A DNA stretch of 64,000 bases from Gnetum montanum (GCA_015680685.1 MNCI01021017.1:225207-289206); one strand, 5' to 3'. Counted from the first letter of the stretch, positions 42,950 to 56,200 are shown. Notes: generated by a model from the sequence alone, not told the origin. Translations and numbers: made by a program.

Positions 42950-43330
42950 TTGAGGGTTATGAGGTAGTCATGCACTTTGATAGAGCTTCAACTACCCATG
43001 GAACTAGTGCCACTACTATTATAACATTCTCATTTGGTAAAATTTGACCCTTTGCCTATTGTTTTGAATTTTCATGTACCAAAAATGTAGTAGAGTATGA
43101 GAAATTAATTAGAGGGATGATGGTAGCTCGTGAGCTAGGAATCAAACACTTAACAATCAAGGGTGATTCACAACTTGTGGTTAACCAAGTAACCAAGGTT
43201 TATGCCATAATTCCAAACATTTAGAATCTTATTATGACTTAGGAAAGAAATTATTACAAAAATTTATAGATTTTGATATCCAACACGTACCCCAAAACAT
43301 GAATGATATAGTTGATGCAATTGTAACACA
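42950..43330 (+). pseudogene. Second (archaeal-type) RNase H
   Basis: Reads HFDRASTTHGTSATTIITFS, EFSCTKNVVEYEKLIRGM, ARELGIKHLTIKGDSQLVVN and QVTKVY. It corresponds to the aRNH domain of Tat/Ogre elements (DGASxxxGxGAG..TNNxAEYEALxxGL..LGIxxLxxxGDSxLVxxQV). The first catalytic Asp is kept but the usual Asp-Gly has become Asp-Arg; the Glu of EYE and the Asp of GDS are kept. A dual RNase H arrangement places the element in the Tat lineage. Confidence 0.8.
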
Positions 43331-43559
43331 AGCCCTTAGTGTTACATCACATGTGTTTAGGAAGTTTTCCAGTTTGACTATGAACTTTGCTATCCCCATC
43401 ACACATTACACTGATGATACCTTTGTGATCGTATTTCATACTACTCCTACATGGGAGTCATATGAAAATATCAAATTTTACCTTATGCATGGTAAACTTT
43501 CACAAGGCTTGACTACTACTCAAAAGAATGATGTACATAAATGATCAAAATAGTATATC

Positions 43560-44690
43560 ATAGTAGGTGATAACACATTATGTTGACAATCCTATGATGG
43601 CATATTATTAGTGTGCTTGGATAAAACCAAAGCCCAAATAGTCCTAGAGAATGTTCAAGAGGATGTTTATGAGGGACATATAGGACCTAGGACCATCGTC
43701 ACTAAGATTAGATAATTAGGTTATTATTGGTTCTATATGAAAAGAGACAACCTATAGAAGGTTAATACTTATGACATGTGCTAATGGCATAGTAATCTCA
43801 TACACATACCACCAACTGCGTTGCACACTACTCAGATCACTTAGCCATTTCAATAATGGGTGTTGGATATCATATGACCTATAACACCTAAGTCTTTTGA
43901 ATAGCATAGATTCATCATAACTAACATTGAATACTTTACAAAGTGAGTTGAGGCTATTCCTCTGTGGAAGACTACATTTGAGCAAGTTTGTAAATTCATT
44001 TTGGACAACACTGTAGCTCATTTTGGCATACCTATAACCATAGTCATAGATAATGAATTGTAGTTTAGTAGCCAAGAAACAAGAAATCCCTATCATGACC
44101 TAGGCATTAAGCATTATTTCTCATCACCTTATTACCCCCAAGCCAATGGACAAGTGGAAGAAAGCAATAAGGCCATCATCAACTTGCTCAAGAAGATGCT
44201 CAACAATAGCAAAAGCAAATGGCATGAGCATCTTATCCATGCACTTTGGGCCTATCAAAAAATCTAATGTATGGAAATTAGTGTGACTTATTATAGCTTA
44301 GTTTATGGTTCTAAAGCTATTTTATATCTTGAATTGTAGGTGCCATCACTTTGAGTAGCCTTGTCTAACATCATCAATGATGAAAACAGTAAGGAGTTGA
44401 AGATAATAGAGCTAGATTCAATGGAGGAGTAGTAGGTGCGAATGCTTACTTACATTGAGTACTATCAAGAGAGGTTAAAACAAAAACACCACCATAACTT
44501 AACCAAGTATAATATTGAGGAAGGTGACATGGTCCTCAATGCCATCTTTGAGCATGTAGACAAATTCTCAACCAACTAGAAAGGATTCTTCCTAGTTACC
44601 AAAGCCTACAGCAGTGGAGCATTCAGGATCATAGACATGAATGGAAATGAGTTGGAAAATCCAATTTGAAGCCTTATTACATATAGAAAA
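43560..44690 (+). pseudogene. Ty3/gypsy integrase
   Basis: The core reads FIITNIEYFTKWVEAIPL (normally TDYFTKW: the catalytic Asp position is Glu here), GIPITIVIDNEL (second Asp present) and YYPQANGQVEESNKAI (catalytic Glu present). LLKKMLNNSKSKWHEHLIHA and LWAYQK follow, then the C-terminal part EGDMVLNAIF..GAFRIIDMNG. Stops and a damaged zinc-binding N-terminal half show it is dead. It would have inserted the DNA copy. Confidence 0.8.
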
Positions 44691-44719
44691 TGGAAAACGT
44701 CAATGACCTCATATCTTTC

Positions 44720-44850
44720 CATGGTCTACTAAGATCTTAAACTAGCACAATGATTTGCTAAGAATTTAAACTAGTGCCATGGCCTATGAGGGCCTTATAC
44801 TGGTAACACAACCTACCACAACCTTAAACTGGCAACATGGGTAACCTAGC
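44720..44850 (+). repeat. 29-bp minisatellite after integrase (X)
   Basis: Four units with exactly 29-bp spacing: CTTAAAC/TTTAAAC/CTTATAC/CTTAAAC begin at 44736, 44765, 44794 and 44823. Each unit has the form ATGGCCTACTAAGGCCTTAAACTAGCA. The same sequence borders the protease-RT spacer. Confidence 0.8.
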
Positions 44851-45779
44851 TAGCTTATTTTTCTTCATCAATTCACATGGCCTTATGTATTGTAACATAG
44901 AAACATGCTTTCTTTGCTTGGTTTTCTTATCCTCTTAGAGTTGTGCTTTCAAGATGAAGTCTGGAGTCATCATGGAGGTGTGACTCATCATAGTAAAAAG
45001 TCATCATGTGACCTCAATGCATGAGATTTGGTGGATTTATTCTATTGTGTCAAGAGTGCATATTTCATTTTTATTTTCATTGATATTTTCTTTAACCTAG
45101 CCCCATAGCCTTATTTTAGCCTTCCATACCCTAAATAGTAATGTTGACCTATCTTTGGCATTCATGCATTATGACCTTATGACATCCCTTCATCATGCTC
45201 TATCATCAAGTTTGTTGAGTGTAACACATCTCATTCAATGAGAAATCCATTGAGTTCATTGAGCATAACACATCTCATTTGATGGAAAAGCCATTAAACG
45301 TATTGGAAGTAACAAACCTCATCTAGTAGAAAAAACCATGTCATAATTAGCCTTGGAACTGAAACCCAATGAAGTTTTCACCACATAAAAAATGGAAAAG
45401 AAAATTTCCAAGAAGCTAAAATGGTCCATGAAGATTAAAAGCCCAAATTAATAGCTCCTAACATCCAAAGGAAGGAGCCTAATGGACAAAGAAACCTCAA
45501 ATCAAGTTGTTGGTTCCTCAAACAGATTTGCCTTGTGAACCATACTTCAAAACATGAAGTGCCAAGTTGAATTTCTTAAATTACATGTTTGTGCCATACT
45601 ATAGCCATGATGTCAACACTTGGAAATAATTGTTAGCTTTTGTAGCCATATCCCTATGAAATCACTACAATTTTCATCATCATAGTCTTACTTCATCATC
45701 ATGAGCACTCTTTGGCATGCTTTGACATGACTAGATCAAGCATAGAGAGGGAACATTAGTGATGAACCTACAATGATGT
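44851..45779 (+). other. Untranslated region 3' of element X pol
   Basis: No coding frame. Short direct repeats of the words GAGT.TAACACATCTCATTTGATGGAAAA.CCATTA occur three times at about 45220-45340. It leads into the 3'UTR-LTR module. Confidence 0.4.
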
Positions 45780-47090
45780 TTTGTATTCTTTATTGGTGCC
45801 TTTCGGATTAATCCTCTAGACATCAACAAAGAGGAGCCATTAAAACAACACCAAAATTGCATGTTGTAACCTTTGTAGCCTTCACCCCATGAAATGTGAG
45901 GCTAGAAATTCATTGTAGATGTGAAGATTATAATTTGAGAGGTGAAATCTCACATATTTTATACTTTTGGGGCTGAAAATGCATCATAAGTGGTTACAGC
46001 CTCATCATCTAAGTGAAAAAAGTCATATAACACCTATATTTAAGCTCGGGCCAAGGGGGGCTGGCGGTGGGGTTAAGAATGCCTTTTAGAATGTAAAAAT
46101 TGGCAATTTGATGGGTTTTGTAGGGGGTATGACATTTTCTACATTATACATACTTGCATGTGGATATAACTCACCTACCCCCAGTGTCAGGGGGTATAAT
46201 TTGCCCCTCCCCCCCACCTAGCATTGATTTTCCATCCCCCTGATGTTGCTCCAGCATGGCATAGATTCACAACACTACATCAACTTCAATATTGACCTTG
46301 TAGTTCAGCGTGGTAGTTGGAAGGCCTAATGTGAGTGGAAAAAACTAGTGTGGGTTTTACACTCTTATTACTATTTTTAGTAAATTGAATGGCCATGGGG
46401 GTATGATACTTTCCATACATACTAAACCTGCTAGTTTAGATACCCACCTTGCTTGGGTGTAGTAGAAATTTGTAGCTAATTTATTAGCAATTTGCAACTG
46501 AGTTTGCAACAAATTTGTGGGTAAATCCTTATAAACACTTAGGCCCTACACCATGAAATGATTCCATCATTTTGGCATTCTATACACATTAAACATGTTT
46601 CATTTGAGAGTTCTTGGAACATCGCAAAAACATAGCTTCTCAAATCATATCAATGTGAAACTTTTGTAGTCTTTGTTAATCCTTTACTTCCTTGAGATCT
46701 ATGAGCCTTTAGTATCCACACCGAGATCCTAGGAACTACAACTCGCCACATTGATTACTTTGGCAACCCAAATCCTGAATACCTCTTATCCCCCCTGATA
46801 TAAATAACATTGCAAATTTGTAGTAGTAGTAGAGGCTTGATATCATCAAGAATGGTAGAACATCCAGATCATGGATTTGATCATAGAAACTTGAAAAAAC
46901 TTTGAACCCCTGTGGAAGTAAATCTTCCAACTGTAACATGCCATCTAGTAGATATTTTTTGTACCTATACTTTTCTAAAATAAAGTTTGAAGTTCCACTT
47001 ATGTACAAGTTTCATTGATTAGCTTTATTTTGGTACAATTTACATTTAGATCTATATTTCATGTTTGCATTTTTGTTACCTTATTTTACA
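45780..47090 (+). repeat. 3'UTR-LTR module, first copy
   Basis: Homologous to 47091-48380 with an offset of 1310 bp at TTCACCCCAT (45881/47191), 1359 at the polypurine-like CCATGGGGGT (46393/47752) and 1398 at GATATCATCAAG (46839/48237). CCATGGGGGTA followed by TGATAC at 46404 looks like a polypurine tract and LTR start. CTTATAAACA near 46529 would be the TATA box. The LTR end could not be fixed. Confidence 0.6.
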
Positions 47091-48380
47091 TTTTTGTAAG
47101 TCTTTAGGTGATCTGTTAGACCATTGATTGCACTTCAAATTAAAACACCACCAAAATTTGCATGTTGTAGCCATTTTTCATCATGTAACCTTCACCCCAT
47201 GAAACTTGAGGTAAAACTTTGTTGTAAGTATGAGGATTGTAACACATGAGAGAAAATCTCACATATTTCATACTTTTTGAGCTAAAAATGCCTCATAAGT
47301 GGTCAAAGCCTCATCCCCCAAGTGAGAAAAGTCATGTATTATCTATATTTTTGCTTGGAGGATTCAAAAATGCCTTTTGAGATGCCACAAATGGTAATTT
47401 GATGTTTTTTTGGTGGGTATACACTTTTCCATGCTAGAAACACTTGTAGGGGGTTGATCTCACTAACCCCTAGCATGGAGGGATGTGGGTCACCTACTCC
47501 CAGTGTGGAAGGCTAGACCTCTACATGGAATCATATGGTGACATCTAATTTCACCCTCAGCATGGAGACTTCATCCCCAGCATGTAGACTACATGCCCCC
47601 AGCATAGAAGACATATGCACCAGATTTCAACATTCCATGCACTTCAACATTGACCATGAACTCCAGCAAGGATGGAAGAAAGCCCAACATAGAAGATATG
47701 CCTCTAGCATAGATGGTGTACCCCTGTTATTATTTATAGTAAATAAAATGGCCATGGGGGTTTGGTAGTTACTATATATGGTAACACCCAAATTGGGATA
47801 CCTATCTTACCTATACATGGTAGAAATTTACAGCCAAATTATAGGCAATGTGAAGCCAAATTACAACTGACTTTATATCCAATTTGTAGCTCCATTTATG
47901 GCCCAAAATCCTATAAAACCAAAATTTCAACACCATTTTCAAGTTTCACAGTTTTTGGCATTTTGAGCATTTTAGCATTTCTGGCATTCAAGAGCTTTTG
48001 AAAGACTTGCAAAAATGAAACCTCTTGGAGTCTTCTAGTGTAGAACCTCTATGGCCTTTTTACCCACTTGTTACCCCTTAAGATTTTTGAGTTTTCAGTT
48101 TCTACACTACACTCTTGGGATTCCCAACAGTACGGAGCATTTTGATAGCCAAATCCTTCACATTTTTCAAAATGCCTGCCCCCCCTCGGGAGCAGTGACC
48201 AACATTGCAATCCTAGAGTAGGAGCAAAGGAGGTTCGATATTATCAAGAGTGGTAAGACATCTAGTTCATGCAGTTAATTACATTGCCTTCAATGGACTT
48301 TGAACCTTTGTCAAAGTGAATGTCCTTTGCTCTTCCACATGCAACATTTGTACACATTCTCTAAACTTATTCTTTATTTT
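47091..48380 (+). repeat. 3'UTR-LTR module, second copy
   Basis: Same order as the first copy: UTR with CAGCATGG-type words (47480-47620), CCATGGGGGT at 47752, TATA-like CCTATAAAACC near 47911, then the shared TTATCAAGAGTGGTA region. Element Y starts after it, so this copy probably supplies the 5' LTR of Y while the first is the 3' LTR of X, with the intervening DNA lost. This assignment is inference. Confidence 0.55.
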
Positions 48381-49475
48381 TTTTGAGAGAATATTTGGGA
48401 GTATATTACTAAGAAAAAAAAAGAAATATAGGATAGGAGATTACAAATCGTGGGTCATCAGCAATGGCCCTCAATGGATGGGGAAAAGATCCCCTAAGTC
48501 ACAAAATAATCTAGCACCCCATCAGTCATGTTAAACCCAAAAAACAAAAACAAAAACTAGGGGGGGGGGGGGGGGGGGGGGGGGGTGTGCAATCCCCCTG
48601 GCCTAGGAGATCTGCTGAACTCTTGAGAGCACCCTGGATTCCATTATTTAGAGGCCCTAGGGATTTGGGGTTAAATTTTCTACACTGGGACTTTTGATTT
48701 TCTAGTGATCAAATTCTTTAGTTGCAATAGTTTTCTAGTTTTAGAAGGAAGGCCTCCATCCAATTTCTATGTTAAAATCTTCTTTTCTCATAGCCAACAT
48801 TGACTTGCAAGTTGTGATCTTTGACTTTTCAGCAAGAAACACCAAATTGGCACCAACATCAATGCTACGATCCATCCCCCTCTACCTAAAAAATCCACCA
48901 TGAGTGTTGTAGGTGTTTGGGTGTTGGAAATTTCACAGTAGTTTTTATGAAATCCCAAAGCCAACATTGATTTTTTGGTCCAATTCATCCCTCCTTTGGT
49001 TGCCAAATTTTATTAGTTTTTCCAACATTGAAGTGACTTAACATCCAAATCCCCATTTTCCCCCTTGTTGGAAAAGATTGTAGCTTTCCAAAATCATTTG
49101 TAGAAAAGTCATACTTTCCATTTTGATCACCAATTCCTTCCCGCCCCCTTAGCCCCCACCATCTTCCCACCCTTTTACCAACATTGGATAGGAGAATGTG
49201 AGATCTCCCAATCTTAGCTCCTTCCTTTCTCACTATAGCATGCAATGTATGTGTAGCTAGGAAGCCCACCATGGGTGAGGTTTGGTATTACCTTTTCATC
49301 TTTTCATTTCTTGTAAAGGGATATACTTCCCTTAACCCTAACTTACTATTTATAGTAAGTAGTCAATTTTTAGCTATTTTTTCTTCTTTTAATAATTTTT
49401 GAATTTCTCTTGTTGGAATTTGCTCTCTTTTTCACCGTTTATAATATTTTTCAAGCCATTTTCAACATTGTAACA
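48381..49475 (+). other. 5' untranslated region of element Y with a G homopolymer
   Basis: A 26-base G run (48560-48585) interrupts otherwise AT-rich sequence. The run may be miscounted by sequencing and could form a G-quadruplex. No coding frame or primer site was identified. Minus-strand ORFs at 48788-49272 have no recognisable domain. Confidence 0.4.
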
Positions 49476-51370
49476 ATGTCTTTCCTTTGATCAATAGTCT
49501 TGCCTCTCAACCTAGCAAACGTGGCATCTGACCAAGATGCAGTTTGTATCTATGACAAAAAAGACCCTACAATAATAGAATATAGGCAATTGCTTAGGTA
49601 AAGGGGCAAAAACTCAGATTTTATGATCATTAATGAGGAGTTCTACAACTTCCTCTATGTCAAGATACAAGCTAGTCTACTAATACCATGCTCTGAATCT
49701 AATGCCAAGCATTAATTCAAAATCATATGCCAAGGTGGGAAAGAATACAACCCATCCTCTTATGAAGAAATCCACTTCTCAGTCTTTCATGCACAAATGC
49801 TCACACTACTCATATATGTTGATGAGTTTAGTGAGGGAATGATCTTAGAGGATTGGCAAGAAGAGGAAGATGAGTTTGAAGCTGAATAGGAGCTAGACAT
49901 CTTTGTTGGAAGTCTTTTCCAATCTTTGGCTCCCCAAATGACTACATCGAATTAAACCTCTCTTACCTCATCAATGGGACAAGTTGCTTGGCCCATCTCT
50001 CCTCCTATTCATCCTACCATTTTTGCTTCCAAATCCATCATTGGCACATGCCAGACACAACATGTGCCTTAGTATACCTCATTATTTTCATCAATGCACT
50101 TTGACATACAACCTTACTCTATTCATCCAACGATGGTGATATCTACATCATTGTCTCCATTTGTCATATTGGTGGGACTCTCATTGGGACCCCAAGTAAC
50201 ACACATCTTCCATACTCCTTCCATCCCCTTTGTGCCTCAAGCTCTAGCACAAGCCTCCTTTTGCTTATTTAGCCCACCTATGGCCACCATAACCTAGCCT
50301 TTCCCTTCAATACTACAACCTATTACAAGACCTAAAGCTTCGCAAATCCCTCCTCAACCATTAGCACAAGCATTATAGCCCATGGGGATGCCCCAAGGCT
50401 TGGATCAAGCCTTCCAAATGATCCAAGACCTCATCAAGAAACTTAAATCCAACACAACTTAGATGGTCAAGGTTCTAGATTTCTACCAAGATGATCCTAT
50501 AAGATCTATGGTGCCCTCAAATAACCTTTCCCACTAGAATGGTGAAGGGGATCCCAATGCACATCTAGTAACCTTCTTGTTTGAGTGCCTCTTTTTGCAA
50601 GCTTGGCCTCATACAATATTAAGGATTTTCCCCATGTCTCGCAAGTGTAAGGAAATAAATTAGTATCAGACCTTGCCTAGGGATTCCATCTCTTTCCTTG
50701 AGGACTTGATTAAGCGATTTTTCAACCACTTCAAGTACAAATTAAAGCTAAATGCCACATTGGATCAATTGATGAAGGTGAGGTAGGGGCCACTGGAACC
50801 AATTGAAAGGTTCATTCAAATATGGAACTTAACACATATTGAGATCCCAAAGCCTATTGGTGAAACCCATCTCTTTGCCATTTATAAGGGAGTAGTAAAT
50901 GACTTTATCAACTCAAAGCTATACTACCTAGAGCCTTGACCACTAAGCCAAGCCTCTCAAAAACCAAGAACACTAAGGAGGTAGTTGAGATAAGCAACTA
51001 TCTAGCCTATGTGGCCTATAAAATCCAACATGCAAGGAGAGGTAACAATAAAACCAAGAAAGATTATAAAACCATTGCTGTAATAATAAAAGAGTAAAAA
51101 TAAAGAGAGAGGAGAGGATCACCACCACATAATACATCCCTTAACTTATCACAACCATTCACTTCCTATGCCCCAAATCAACCAAGGAGAAACTTTGGTC
51201 ATAATGATAAGTCTAAGTACACTAGGTTACCTATGAAGCCTTCTAAGCTCTTAGAATAGTTACTTAATGACAACTATATACAGCATAAGAGATTTTCTCA
51301 AGATGCTTATAAGAGGTAAAATCATCTTTGTGACATAGGTAGAGATCCAACACTAGCTACCAAAGATGAT
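49476..51370 (+). pseudogene. gag of element Y (Tat/Ogre-like)
   Basis: ATG at 49476 opens a region equivalent to the Z gag start at 59215. It holds an N-terminal block (EEFYNFLYVK, KIICQGGKEYNPS), a long Pro/Ser/Gln-rich segment (50000-50380), the heptad-like block PQGLDQAFQMIQDLIKKL, then the gag domain: NGEGDPNAHLVTFLFECLFL, FLEDLIKRFFNHFKYKLKL and IERFIQIWNLTHIEIP. Multiple TAG stops. The corresponding Z gag shows the same order, which confirms the reading despite the damage. Confidence 0.7.
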
Positions 51371-52780
51371 CCCAAGTTATTGAAGTACTCTAGGTTGGAT
51401 AGGTATTGCCATTACCATCAAATGGCTAGTCATGACATTGATTTTTTTCTAGCATTAACAAATGATCTCCAGAAGATGATAAATAATGAAGATTTGGTAG
51501 TGAATGAGCCCAAATCTCTAGGAGCCAATAACAACTCCTATACTATAGCCTCATTCATAGAAACCAAATGGTTTAATCCTCCTAGGGAAATATTTGTCAT
51601 TAAGATACCACCACAATCCCAAAACACAAAGTCAATAGAGTCATTCACTATATTGGTACCACCTCCTTCGATCCCTAAGAAGCCTTCTATCATACGTGCT
51701 CCCCTTTCATTGGCTTTAACATTACAACATAATCAATGAGTTGCTAATCCTCTAAGGCCTAGAAAACCATTTGTTATCTAGGTCTCTCTAGCTTCAACAA
51801 GTAAGCCTATGAGAACCTGTGACTAATGTCTACCTATAGTGGCCCACAACTCATAGGTTAGTAAGAAACCATCATCAAAACAATGGTGAAAGAAACCTAT
51901 CATGAAACCAACAAATAATCCCACTAAATGTAATCAACCAAGACCTATGCTAAGATCAACTACATCCATGGAAAAGGGGCCCAAGGCACACACATCACAA
52001 CTCAAGCCAAAAATCCAAGGGAGAATGAAGGAGGTTAGAACCACTAAGGTTGAAACATCACAAGCCAAGGGAAAGAATTTTCTTGCAACCATGGACTAAA
52101 CCAAAAAATAAAGAGTCAACCCACTCTATCATTGATCAAGCTTCATTTAAGGAGAATGGAGATCAACCTACACTCAACTTCCATGAAGCAAGATGAAGGT
52201 TGACTCTCTAAATGAAGAGGTACTATCAACCCCTCTCCTCATCACTATACATGTTGGTAGATACATAGTTCACTGTGTTCATGTGGAGGATGGGATGGCC
52301 ATGAATTTGATACCATATTCCATTTTTGATAAACTAGGCCTAACCAAGAATATCCAAGTGACCACTACATCAGCACTTAAGTTATTTAATGGCTCAAAAG
52401 TAGCAATGCAAGGTTCTATCACCTTGTACATTGTAGCTAGGGAATAGTTTTCCACATCTATTAACTTCCTAGTAGTTGAAAAGATACCTAGATTTACCTC
52501 AATCCTAGGGAAGCCATGGTTATCTAAGCTTCATGTAGTTTCATCTCCTATACATTAGGAGAATCACTTGCTATATGAGTATGAGGAGATTGTGATTTGT
52601 GAAGACAATGTGTCACTACCCTTAGTTAACTATGTCAATATCAATTGAGGTATGGAGATGGAGTTTCAAGAGGAAACTCCTAAAACTCAAGCTTGGGCTC
52701 ATACCAAGAGTAAAACCAATGATAATAATAATGATAAGGTTGAAACTGCCAAACCTATGACATTAAGAAATCAATGAAGA
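51371..52780 (+). pseudogene. gag C-terminus and aspartic protease of element Y
   Basis: The block YCHYHQMASHDIDFF followed by ALTNDLQKMINNEDLVV is the Tat/Ogre counterpart of a zinc knuckle (usually CxYHxxxGHxTxxCxxLKxxIxxLI). Protease follows from 52193: VHVEDGMAMNLIPYSIFDKL (active-site loop, with Glu-Asp-Gly in place of Asp-Ser/Thr-Gly), VTTTSALKLFNGSKVAMQ, then LGKPWLSKLHVVSSPIH. The Asp/Gly pair is partly altered. Stops at 52447 and after SSPIH. It ends before the minisatellite at 53000. Confidence 0.75.
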
Positions 52781-52989
52781 TTCCTATCAATTGCCACTAC
52801 AAATAAGCAACATGATCAGAGTGTGCTCATGAAACGAAAACCCTTTGATTTATCAAAGGTCAAGAAAAAAAATGCATTTTATATGTATTATCCCTTTATT
52901 TTCTAATGAAAATTTGTTAACCTATGCAAACTTATACAATGTTTCATGGTTCATGTTGTTCTTATATTCCCTTTCAACACTAGCCCATA

Positions 52990-53075
52990 CTTACAAGGCA
53001 GGTATGGCAACATGGCCCACCAAGGCCTAAAACTAGTAAAACTATGATGTGCTAAGACTTAAAACTAGTATCTAA
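52990..53075 (+). repeat. Minisatellite units at the protease-side spacer border (Y)
   Basis: Two units: ATGGCCCACCAAGGCCTAAA and GATGTGCTAAGACTTAAAAC (continuing ACTAG in both), 32 bp apart. Same family as the 29-bp units of X and the 50-bp units of Z. Confidence 0.6.
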
Positions 53076-53255
53076 ATAAGCCTTGGAATGGGTTCTAACC
53101 ACCAACCATGGCTAGATAGCCTTATACCCCTAGCTATTTTTGGTAGTTGTCATCAAAATGCATGAACCTTAGACCCCTATAGGGGGTAAAGCCTTTACAA
53201 AAAATGTTACCTTGGGTAACAATGTTGAGGCAACTATGGTCTAGCCTTTCTTTTG

Positions 53256-53276
53256 NNNNNNNNNNNNNNNNNNNNN
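53256..53276. other. Assembly gap (21 N)
   Basis: Short N run at the start of the spacer of element Y. Confidence 1.
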
Positions 53277-53279
53277 GGG

Positions 53280-56200
53280 CGGTTTAACATCCATACTTAC
53301 CCTATGTAATTAATCAAGCCCCGTTTCAACCTCAAAGTAGGTCCACATAGCCCTAAACCTCTCTGATGACCGTCAACAGCATGGAACCTTGCTCAATCTA
53401 GTTGAAACTACCTAAAACCTTAAAATTCAATTGTTCCACACTGAGGGAGGCCCATAAACACTACCCAACATGGATCCAGCATGGATAGATAGGGGGAAAC
53501 CCAAAATTACTAAGATTGACAGTCCATCATTTGTAGAATGTAAGATCACTTAGTAGCTTTTGAAGGCCTAGGATAGCCAAAAATAACATAATTTTAACAT
53601 ATAAAATCTTTTCATGCTAGTGAATCCCCCATCCATGCTGGCCAACATGATTCCAATGTGGGTTCCCTAGGGCTATATAAGAAAAAATATAATTCATGGT
53701 TAAAATGACCATAAAACCTACCCTAGTGACCCTATAACCATGTCAGAACCTTCTAGAGCCTTTAGATGCTCCAAAATTATTTAAAATTGGTAAAAAATTA
53801 TCATCCCACTATCATTAACACTAGGGCCACCATGGATAGTATGAAAAATGGGTTTTAATTACATGAGGCACCTAGAAGCCTCCAAACTAGTGGATTTTGA
53901 CATCAAATCTCGACCATCAACATCGGTAACCCCAAAGGCTAACATGCATAGTTGATTTTCTATTAAAAGAGCCTAGATTTGACATTTCCCTCTCATCCAA
54001 TTGCATCCACCATGCCTAGTGTGGAAAAAGGGGATTAATTACATGAGGCATCTAAGAACCTCCAAACTAGTGGATTTTGACACCAAATCTCAACCATCAA
54101 CACCAACAACCTTGAAGGTTAACATGCATGGTTGATTTTTTGTCAAAAGAGTCTATATATGATATTTCCTTCTCATCCACACTAGGGTCACTATGCCCAA
54201 CATGGAAAATGGGGATTAATTACATGAGACACCTAGAAGCTACCAAACTAATGGATTTCAACACCAAATCTTAACCATTACCTCTCACAACCCCAGGGGT
54301 TGATAGGCATGGTCAATTTGCTATCAAAAGAGCTTAGATCTAACATTTTCCTCTCATCAACATTGGGGTAATCATGCCCAATTGAGAAAAGGAGGGTTGA
54401 TTACATGAGGCACCTAGGAGCCTCCAAATTGGTAGATTTTGATACCAAATCTCAACCATCGACAATGGCAACCCCAAAGACTAACATGCATAGTTGATTT
54501 ACTATTAATAGAGCCTAGATCTAATATTTTTTGTTGTTCCATCCTAAGGGAAGACCTCATCCACACTAGCCAACATGGATTTAGAGTGACATAGCTAGGA
54601 AGGTTCATGAGGGATTCCAAATACACCTAAGAAATGAAAAATTACCTTTTACTTGCACCAAAACCTTTTCAACCCTTCTGGAAGGCACCAAACTTTTGGA
54701 AATCAACAAAAATCAACTTCCTAGAAATCTTAAACACTAGGAAGGATCTTATCCATGTTGAGATCCTAGCCCTATTGTGGATGGAAGGGGGTGAAGCCAA
54801 AACTTATGAAATTTAAATGAAAATTAACTTTTGGCAACAACCCAACCCTTCCAGAAGCCACCAAACTTTTGAAAGTTAAGTAAAATAGCTAAACTTTCCT
54901 TCCTTAGATTCTCCATGTTGGGGAGGATCCTATCCATGTTTGGCATCATGGATCTAGCATGGAACTAGAGGGGTTAGCTTAAAAAACCATCTAAAAATCC
55001 TTAAAATGATCAGATTTTGACTCCAGCCTTCAACCATCAACACTGGCAACCCTGGAGAGATGCATGGACGGCCCAAAGTGATAAAAAATGGAAAAAAGTA
55101 GGATTCCTTAGTTTTTCCAAACTAGGGATCATCTCTTGCATACTAGCTAGTGTGGATGTAATGTGGATACTTAGGGGTAACTTATAAATATCCCATATAC
55201 ATCTCAAACTAACATGAGATAAGCTTGCATGCATCCTAGAACCTTGTTTGCACCTCCTAGAGCCCTTAGAATTTGTAAAATTGATCACAAATAGCCAAAA
55301 GTTATTCCCCTTAGACCTTTCTAGTTGGATCAATGCTAAGCATGGTGGCCCTAGCATGGAAGAAAGGGGATAACATAAAAACCACTTAAGGACCCTCAAA
55401 ACTATCAAATTTTAGTCTTAAAACCTATCCCTTGAACCCGACGTCTCTGAGACCTGACATGCATGGTCGATTATGGTAAAAAATGGCTTAGATCTGAGAT
55501 CTATATTCCATCCATGCTAGGGAAGGCCTCATCCATGCTAGATAGCATAGAACCAATTTTAAAGAGCTACCTTTCCAATTTTGGGAATAGGCTGACACTC
55601 CTATAAAACAAAAACCTACACCAAAGAATCCTAAGACCTCATAGCCTCAACTTGATACCTATTGGACCTTATTTCCATCCTCAAATCTCATCAATGCTTA
55701 TCCCCCATGTTGAAGAAAATCCCCCAGTGTGGATTAAATGGGATGTAACTTTACAAATCCTCATATAGCCTTCAAACATGATCAAAATTAGTCAAAAACT
55801 TGGGAAATCATAGTTTCTACCTTAGAAGCCTAGAAACCTAGTCAATACGCTTCCATACCATCCAAAAGCTAAAGAACAAGTGAACCTTCTTTCTTCCATG
55901 TTGGGGCCACCATGAACAACATGGAAAAGGGGGTGGGGGGTGTGCTAGGGGGAGCTATTCCAACTTGCTTTAATATTAAAAACCCACTAAAATGTACTTA
56001 AAACATAACTAAGGGATGCAAAACCACTAGATCTTGGTTCTGAAAGCCCATGCAACCCTTTATGACTCTAGTTTTACATAGATTTATATTATCCATGCTA
56101 AGCCCACTCCCATCCACACTAGCTAGTGTGGAAATAAGGGGGTGAAGCGTTAAAGCTTATTTTTTTGCACCTTTTCAACCTCCAAAGTCACTAATTTTTC

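Larger units (their letters stand above)
36800..44700 (+). mobile_element. Tat/Ogre-like element X: spacer, RT, RNase H, aRNH, integrase
   Basis: A 3.8-kb non-coding spacer with palindromes is followed by a damaged pol in the order RT, gypsy RNase H, a second (archaeal-type) RNase H, and integrase. The second RNase H is a hallmark of the Tat lineage of plant Ty3/gypsy elements. Gag and protease of this copy are missing, but elements Y and Z in the same window show that they lie 5' of the spacer. Confidence 0.75.

Noticed and set aside
43752-44096. 114-codon minus-strand ORF inside integrase
   Set aside because: The plus strand carries the recognisable integrase blocks; the minus ORF is a shadow.
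54634-54816. 60-codon ORF in the spacer of element Y
   Set aside because: The spacer has no conserved frame between X and Y; the ORF is absent from the homologous part of X.
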